This document shows positions 59,844-64,000 of a DNA stretch of 64,000 bases, piece by piece. A program made the translations under genes and the position numbers. The notes under the pieces were generated by a model. It had not been told where the DNA came from. It made no database searches and saw nothing but the letters and a program-made list of their open reading frames with translations. The stretch comes from Olsenella sp. An290 (lineage in GTDB: Bacteria > Actinomycetota > Coriobacteriia > Coriobacteriales > Atopobiaceae): NCBI RefSeq assembly GCF_002159535.1, contig NZ_NFIU01000005.1, forward strand, positions 1-64,000, read 5' to 3'. The first letter of the stretch is position 1. Each line of letters opens with the position of its first letter.

Positions 59844-60959
59844 TCACTCGGCGGGCCAGGCGAGAAGGACGTCGGCGAGGGCGAGGGCGCAGACGGCCTC
59901 GACCACCGGGACGGCGCGGATGACGGCGGTGGTGTCGTGGCGCCCGTGGACCTTGAGCCGCGCGGGCTCCATGCGCGAGAGGTCCACGGAGTCCTGCTCC
60001 ACCATCACGCTCGAGATGGGCTTGAAGGCGCAGCGCACGAGGACGGGGGCGCCGGTGGTGATACCGCCGAGGATGCCGCCCGCGTTGTTGGTGACGGGCG
60101 CGCAGGCTCCGTCGCGCACCTCGTACGGGTCGTTGTTCTGGGTCCCCGTGAGGCGCGCGGCCCCGAAGCCGCGCCCGAACTCCACGCCCTTGACGGCGGG
60201 GATGCCAAAGAGGGCGCGCGCCATGACGTTCTCCACGCCGTCGAACATGGGCGAGCCCGCTCCCGCGGGAAGGCCCAGGGCCACGCACTCGACGACGCCG
60301 CCCACGGTGTCCTTGCGGGAGCGCGCGTCCATGACGGCCTCGACCATGCGCCGGCCGGCGTCGGCGTCCACGGTGGGCATGCGCCTCCCGTCGGTCACGG
60401 CCTCGACCTGCCCCGCGAGGCGCGCGAGCCCGGCGGGGGAGTTGTCGTAGGCGCAGAAGGGCTCGTCGGGGATGCCGGCGAGCTCGGCCACGTGGGCGCA
60501 GACGCGCACGCCCCGCCCGGCGAGCCACTGGAGGGCGAGCCCGCCCGCCACGCAGAGGGGGCCCGTGAGCCTGCCGGAGAAGTGGCCGCCGCCGGGGACG
60601 TCCTGGGCGCCGTGCCACTTGGCCCAGGCCGTGAAGTCGGCGTGCCCGGGGCGCGGCACCTCGAGGAGGTTGTTGTAGTCCCGCGAGCGCGTGTTGGTGT
60701 TCTCGATGACGGCGGCGAGCGGGGCCCCGCAGGTCTCGCCGTCAGGGTTGAGGCCCGAGACGATGCGCGGAAGGTCGGGCTCGCGCCGCGGCGTGCCCCA
60801 CGGGTCGTTGCCGGGCGCCCGCCGCGCCACGAAGGCGGCGAGCGCCTCCTGGTCGACGTGCATGCCGGCGGGGAGCCCCTCCACCACGCAGCCGACGGCG
60901 GGGGAGTGGGACTGGCCGAAGACGGTGACCCTGAGCGCGGTGCCAAAGGACGAGGGCAT
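59844..60959 (-). CDS. aroC: Chorismate synthase
   Basis: The 371-aa FMN-dependent enzyme has FGQSHSPAVGCVVEGLPAG, PGNDPWGTPRREPD, RPGHADFTAWAKW, FSGRLTG and GRHDTTAVIRAVPV. ATG at 60959 follows AAAGGAG and overlaps the aroA stop by one base. The stop lies 35 bases before pheA. A variant CGAGAAGGAC lies at 59861, near the C-terminus. Confidence 0.96.
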   Translation of the reverse strand: MPSSFGTALRVTVFGQSHSPAVGCVVEGLPAGMHVDQEALAAFVARRAPGNDPWGTPRREPDLPRIVSGLNPDGETCGAPLAAVIENTNTRSRDYNNLLEVPRPGHADFTAWAKWHGAQDVPGGGHFSGRLTGPLCVAGGLALQWLAGRGVRVCAHVAELAGIPDEPFCAYDNSPAGLARLAGQVEAVTDGRRMPTVDADAGRRMVEAVMDARSRKDTVGGVVECVALGLPAGAGSPMFDGVENVMARALFGIPAVKGVEFGRGFGAARLTGTQNNDPYEVRDGACAPVTNNAGGILGGITTGAPVLVRCAFKPISSVMVEQDSVDLSRMEPARLKVHGRHDTTAVIRAVPVVEAVCALALADVLLAWPAE

Positions 60960-62287
60960 CAGCTCTCCTTTCCCTGGACGGACCCGCCGAGCGCGGCGAA
61001 GTCCTCGAAGAAGGCGGGGTAGGACTTGTTGACGCACTCGGCGCCGAGGATGGTGGTGGGGCCCGCGCAGCGCGTGGCGAGCACCGCGGCCATCATCGCG
61101 ATGCGGTGGTCGTTCGCGGCGTCCACGACGCCTCCGGCGAGCTCGCCCGCCCCCTCGATGACGAGGCCGTCGTCCATGACGCGCGCCGTGCCGCCAAGGG
61201 CACAGATCGCGGCGGAGACCGTCTCGAGGCGGTCGGACTCCTTGAGGCGCAGGCGCGCGGCCCCCGTGATCTGCGTGGTCCCCTCGGCGAGGGCGGCCAC
61301 GGCGGCGAGGGGCGGGACGAGGTCGGGGCACGACTCGACGTCGATGACGCGGCCCGCGAGACGGTCGGGCGCGCAGGCCGCGCCGTCCGACCCGCGCAGG
61401 ACGCGGGCGCCGAGCAGGGCGAGGGCGGCCAGGACCTGACGGTCGCCCTGCGTGCTCGCGAGGTCGACGCCGCGGACGGCCACGCCGGCGGTGCCGGGGG
61501 CGGCGAGGGCGCCCGCCGCGAGCCAGAAGGCGGCGTTGGACCAGTCGCCGCCCACGGTGACGGAGCCGGGGGAGGAGAGGCCCGCCGGCGCGCTCGCGAC
61601 GAAGGCGCGCGCCGGGCGCCCCCCGGACTCGGCCCGGGACTCCGAGACCTCCGCGCCGAAGCGCTCGAGCGCGCGGATGGTGAGGTCGATGTAGGGGCGC
61701 GACTCGACGGGCTCGGTGACCACGACCTCCACGGGCGCGCGCAGGAGCGGGGCCGCCATGAGCAGGCCGCTCACGTACTGCGAGGACACGTCGCCGGGCA
61801 GGGAGAAGCTGCCGGCCCGGAGCCTGCCGCCCACCAGGAGCGGCATCTCGCCCTGGGGCGAGAGCACAGAGCCATGGGCGACGAGCTCCTCGTAGAGGGG
61901 GGAGAGCGGGCGCTGGGGGAGCCTCCCTCTGCCGGTGAGGCGCGCCTCGCAGCCGAGTGCCGCCACGACGGGCAGGAGGAACCGCAGCGTCGAGCCCGAC
62001 TCGCCGCAGTCGAGAAGCGCGCCCCGTCGCGCCTCGGGCAGGTTGTCGGAGGCCGAGGTCCCCGGGACCGGGCGCACGCGGAAGCCGCGGGAGGTCCGGG
62101 CAACGCGCGCGCCGAGCGCCTCGAGGCAGCGCACCGTGGCCTCGATGTCCTCGGAGGTGGTGGTGCAGTCTATGTCCGTCACGCCGGGCGCGAGCGCGGC
62201 GCAGATGAGCAGGCGATGGGCCTCGGACTTTGAGGAGGGGGCGCGCACCTCGCCGGTCAGCGTCCCGGGCAGGATGGTCACGTTCAT
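60959..62287 (-). CDS. aroA: 3-phosphoshikimate 1-carboxyvinyltransferase (EPSP synthase)
   Basis: The 442-aa enzyme joins PEP to shikimate 3-phosphate. Motifs: APSSKSEAHRLLI, CGESGSTLRFLLPV, LPQRPLSPL, RLRLKESDRL and DHRIAMM. The conserved LGNAGT/GESGS class is the GESGS (class II-like) form. The start overlaps aroB (ATGA, 62284-62287). Confidence 0.95.
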   Translation of the reverse strand: MNVTILPGTLTGEVRAPSSKSEAHRLLICAALAPGVTDIDCTTTSEDIEATVRCLEALGARVARTSRGFRVRPVPGTSASDNLPEARRGALLDCGESGSTLRFLLPVVAALGCEARLTGRGRLPQRPLSPLYEELVAHGSVLSPQGEMPLLVGGRLRAGSFSLPGDVSSQYVSGLLMAAPLLRAPVEVVVTEPVESRPYIDLTIRALERFGAEVSESRAESGGRPARAFVASAPAGLSSPGSVTVGGDWSNAAFWLAAGALAAPGTAGVAVRGVDLASTQGDRQVLAALALLGARVLRGSDGAACAPDRLAGRVIDVESCPDLVPPLAAVAALAEGTTQITGAARLRLKESDRLETVSAAICALGGTARVMDDGLVIEGAGELAGGVVDAANDHRIAMMAAVLATRCAGPTTILGAECVNKSYPAFFEDFAALGGSVQGKES

Positions 62288-63417
62288 GGGCGCACCTCGC
62301 CTCGTCCGTCCTCGACGATGCGGGCGAGCTCGTCAAGGGAGACGCGCCGCACCGTGACGCGTCCGATATCCTCCGGCACGACGAGGTTCACGCCGTCGCC
62401 GTGCCGCTTCTTGTCGTGCGCCAGGTAGCGCACGAGGGTCTCCGCCGGCAGGTCGCTCGTGGTGGGGAGGCCGTGGGCCGCAACGCAGCGCTCGATGCGC
62501 CGGCGCGCGTCGGCCGAGCACCACCCCCTCGCCTCGGACGCGCGGGCGACCATGCAGAGCCCGGCGGCGACGCACGAGCCGTGCCCGAGGGAGAGCTCGC
62601 TCGCCGACTCGATGGCGTGGCCGATGGTGTGCCCGAGGTTGAGGGTCTGCCGCAGGCCGCGCTCGCGCTCGTCCGCCTCGACGACGTCGCGCTTGATCTG
62701 GACGTTACGGGCCACCACGCGCGTGAGCCGGCCCTCGTCAAGCCTGCTCTGGGTGAGCGGGCGCGCGGCGAGCTCGTCAAGGAGCGACGGGTCGGCGAGG
62801 ACGGCGTGCTTGACCACCTCGCCGCAGGAGTCGCGGAAGAGCTCGGGCGGGACCGTCGCGAGGCAGCGCACGTCGGCCACGACGGCGGCGGGCCGCCAGA
62901 ACGCGCCGGCGAGGTTCTTGCCGGCCGCGAGGTCGACGGCGGTCTTGCCCCCCACGGAGGAGTCCACCATCGCGAGAAGCGAGGTGGGCACCTGCACGAC
63001 GGCGCAGCCCCTCAGGTAGAGGGCCGCCGCAAGGCCGGCGATGTCGCCCGTGACGCCGCCGCCCAGGGCCACGACGAGGTCGTCGCGGCAGAGCTCGCGC
63101 GCGGCGAGCCCCTCGAGCAGCTCGGAGAGGGTGGCGAGGTTCTTTGAGGCCTCGCCGGCCGGGAAGGTCAGCCTCCCGGCCACCTCGAAGCCCGCCTCGG
63201 CGAGCGAGGCCTCGGCGACGTCGGCGTAGAGGGCGGCCACGGTCTCGTCGGAGATGACGCAGCAGCGGCTCCCGGCGCACGCGCCCCGGGCGACCTCGCC
63301 CAGGCGGCCGAGCGCGCCCGGGCCCACGTGGACCTCGTAGACGCCCGTGGACGTCCGCACCGGGACGGTCTCGAGGGCGTCCGGGTTCTTCTCGCTCTTA
63401 TCGCTCGTCTGCGTCAT
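62284..63417 (-). CDS. aroB: 3-dehydroquinate synthase
   Basis: The 377-aa NAD- and metal-dependent enzyme cyclises DAHP. GEASKNLATL, GGGVTGDIAGLAAALYLRGC, VPTSLLAMVDSSVGGKTAVD, and the metal-binding NLGHTIGHAIE are present. ATG at 63417 overlaps the tyrA stop (ATGA). The N-terminal SEKNPDA tail is encoded by an exact GTTCTTCTCG complement (63385-63394). Confidence 0.95.
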   Translation of the reverse strand: MTQTSDKSEKNPDALETVPVRTSTGVYEVHVGPGALGRLGEVARGACAGSRCCVISDETVAALYADVAEASLAEAGFEVAGRLTFPAGEASKNLATLSELLEGLAARELCRDDLVVALGGGVTGDIAGLAAALYLRGCAVVQVPTSLLAMVDSSVGGKTAVDLAAGKNLAGAFWRPAAVVADVRCLATVPPELFRDSCGEVVKHAVLADPSLLDELAARPLTQSRLDEGRLTRVVARNVQIKRDVVEADERERGLRQTLNLGHTIGHAIESASELSLGHGSCVAAGLCMVARASEARGWCSADARRRIERCVAAHGLPTTSDLPAETLVRYLAHDKKRHGDGVNLVVPEDIGRVTVRRVSLDELARIVEDGRGEVRP

Positions 63418-64000
63418 CGGCCCTCGATCTCCCTCTTGATCCGGTCGCCCTCGGCGAGCAGCGCCTCGAGGCCCTCGGCGTCGCGCGCGTCGAGGGCGCG
63501 CTTGTAGGCGGACAGGGCCTCGATGATGCCGCCGAGCTCCTCGGAGAGGTAGTCGGCGTTGTCGAGGAAGAGCTCGGTCCACATGGGGGCGTTGAGGCGC
63601 GCCACGCGGGTGAGGTCGCGGTAGGAGCCGGCCGAGAAGCCGTGGTGCTCGCGGGCTGTCGGGCTCTTCACGTAGGCGTTCGAGACCACGTGGGCGAGCT
63701 GGGAGGTGAAGGCGATGATGCGGTCGTGCTCGGCGGCGGTGGCAAGGGTGAAGCTGCCAAAGCCGCAGGGCTCGAGGAGCTCCTTCAGGCGCTCGAGCAC
63801 GTCGGCCCGCTCGAACTCGTCCATCTGGGGCGGCACCACGACCATGGGGGCGCCGCGGAACATCGTGGCGCGCGCGTGCGCGTAGCCGGAGTACTGCGTG
63901 CCGGCCATGGGGTGGCAGCCCACGAAGGTGAAGGGCCGGCCGGCGCTGATGGCCTCGCAGCGCTCGCAGACCGCGCGCTTCACGCCCACGGCGTCGATCA
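63414..64000 (-). CDS. tyrA: Prephenate dehydrogenase, C-terminal part (cut by the window edge)
   Basis: The visible 195 residues contain FVGCHPMAGTQYSGYAHARATMF (the HPMAG active region of prephenate/arogenate dehydrogenases), VVVPP, HDRIIAFTSQLAHVVSNA and FSAGSYRDLTRVA. The frame is open to base 64000, so the NAD-binding N-terminal part lies outside. First visible gene of the minus-strand aromatic operon tyrA-aroB-aroA-aroC-pheA-aroEK. Confidence 0.92.
   Translation of the reverse strand, partial: IDAVGVKRAVCERCEAISAGRPFTFVGCHPMAGTQYSGYAHARATMFRGAPMVVVPPQMDEFERADVLERLKELLEPCGFGSFTLATAAEHDRIIAFTSQLAHVVSNAYVKSPTAREHHGFSAGSYRDLTRVARLNAPMWTELFLDNADYLSEELGGIIEALSAYKRALDARDAEGLEALLAEGDRIKREIEGR

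Noticed and set aside
109-63394. The GTTCTTCTCG motif as a simple codon-usage by-product
   Set aside because: GTT and CTT are rare codons in this GC-rich window, the motif is read in different frames and strands, and half of the copies are intergenic.

Overview
The window is high-GC bacterial DNA, densely coded with strongly GC-biased third positions. Gene content fits a saccharolytic fermenter of the class Coriobacteriia (Olsenella/Atopobiaceae-like): an Mgl sugar transporter with a Tat-type lipoprotein, AdhE, AckA, Pta and PckA, a formate/folate one-carbon operon, and a complete-looking shikimate operon. This placement is inferred from content and composition, not from a database search. 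No rRNA, tRNA, CRISPR array, insertion sequence or prophage was seen.

Layout. 1-1.2 kb: a DUF2798-like gene broken by an in-frame TGA, and tcdA. 1.4-8.6 kb: a galactose regulon (mglB, mglA, mglC, galM and a LacI-family regulator) tied together by a shared 16-bp operator. 8.6-14.7 kb: fhs-fchA-folD-FNT-folE-folC. 14.8-21.3 kb: a zinc-ribbon membrane protein, thrS behind a transcription attenuator, adhE and an APH-fold kinase. 21.4-25 kb: a lipoprotein, then acyl-ACP thioesterase-nudix-thyA-folA on the minus strand. 25-33.3 kb: an oxidoreductase with azlCD, a lipid kinase, rnd, a zinc metallopeptidase, xseAB, a HIT protein and ackA. 33.5-37.5 kb: a polar amino acid ABC transporter with a C26 peptidase. 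37.5-47.4 kb: GNAT, a mutarotase-like protein, pckA, pta, glf with a glycosyltransferase, a P1 peptidase, maf and ferredoxin. 47.4-55.5 kb: rlmD, ppk, argF, a DUF559-type nuclease flanked by palindromic elements, and trpS. 55.6-64 kb: 5-formyl-THF cyclo-ligase, an EIIB-AroQ fusion, then aroE-aroK, pheA, aroC, aroA, aroB and tyrA.

Most interesting points. (1) The galactose-binding lipoprotein looks like a natural circular permutation of MglB: the segment that is N-terminal in E. coli MglB lies at the C-terminus. Its permease MglC also carries about 210 extra N-terminal coiled-coil residues. (2) The 10-mer GTTCTTCTCG (reverse complement CGAGAAGAAC) occurs 16 times exactly, plus 10 copies of one single-base variant, in genes and intergenic DNA and on both strands. 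Roughly 0.06 exact copies would be expected by composition. It behaves like a DNA-uptake sequence. (3) A PTS EIIB domain that keeps its phospho-acceptor cysteine is fused to type II dehydroquinase. (4) FolD lacks the cyclohydrolase Lys and Gln and sits beside a dedicated cyclohydrolase, FchA. (5) There are three unrelated intergenic repeat systems: 19-bp units in opposed arrays at 37.6 kb, 60-bp hairpin units at 47.1 kb, and palindromic modules around the DUF559 gene at 52.4-54.4 kb.
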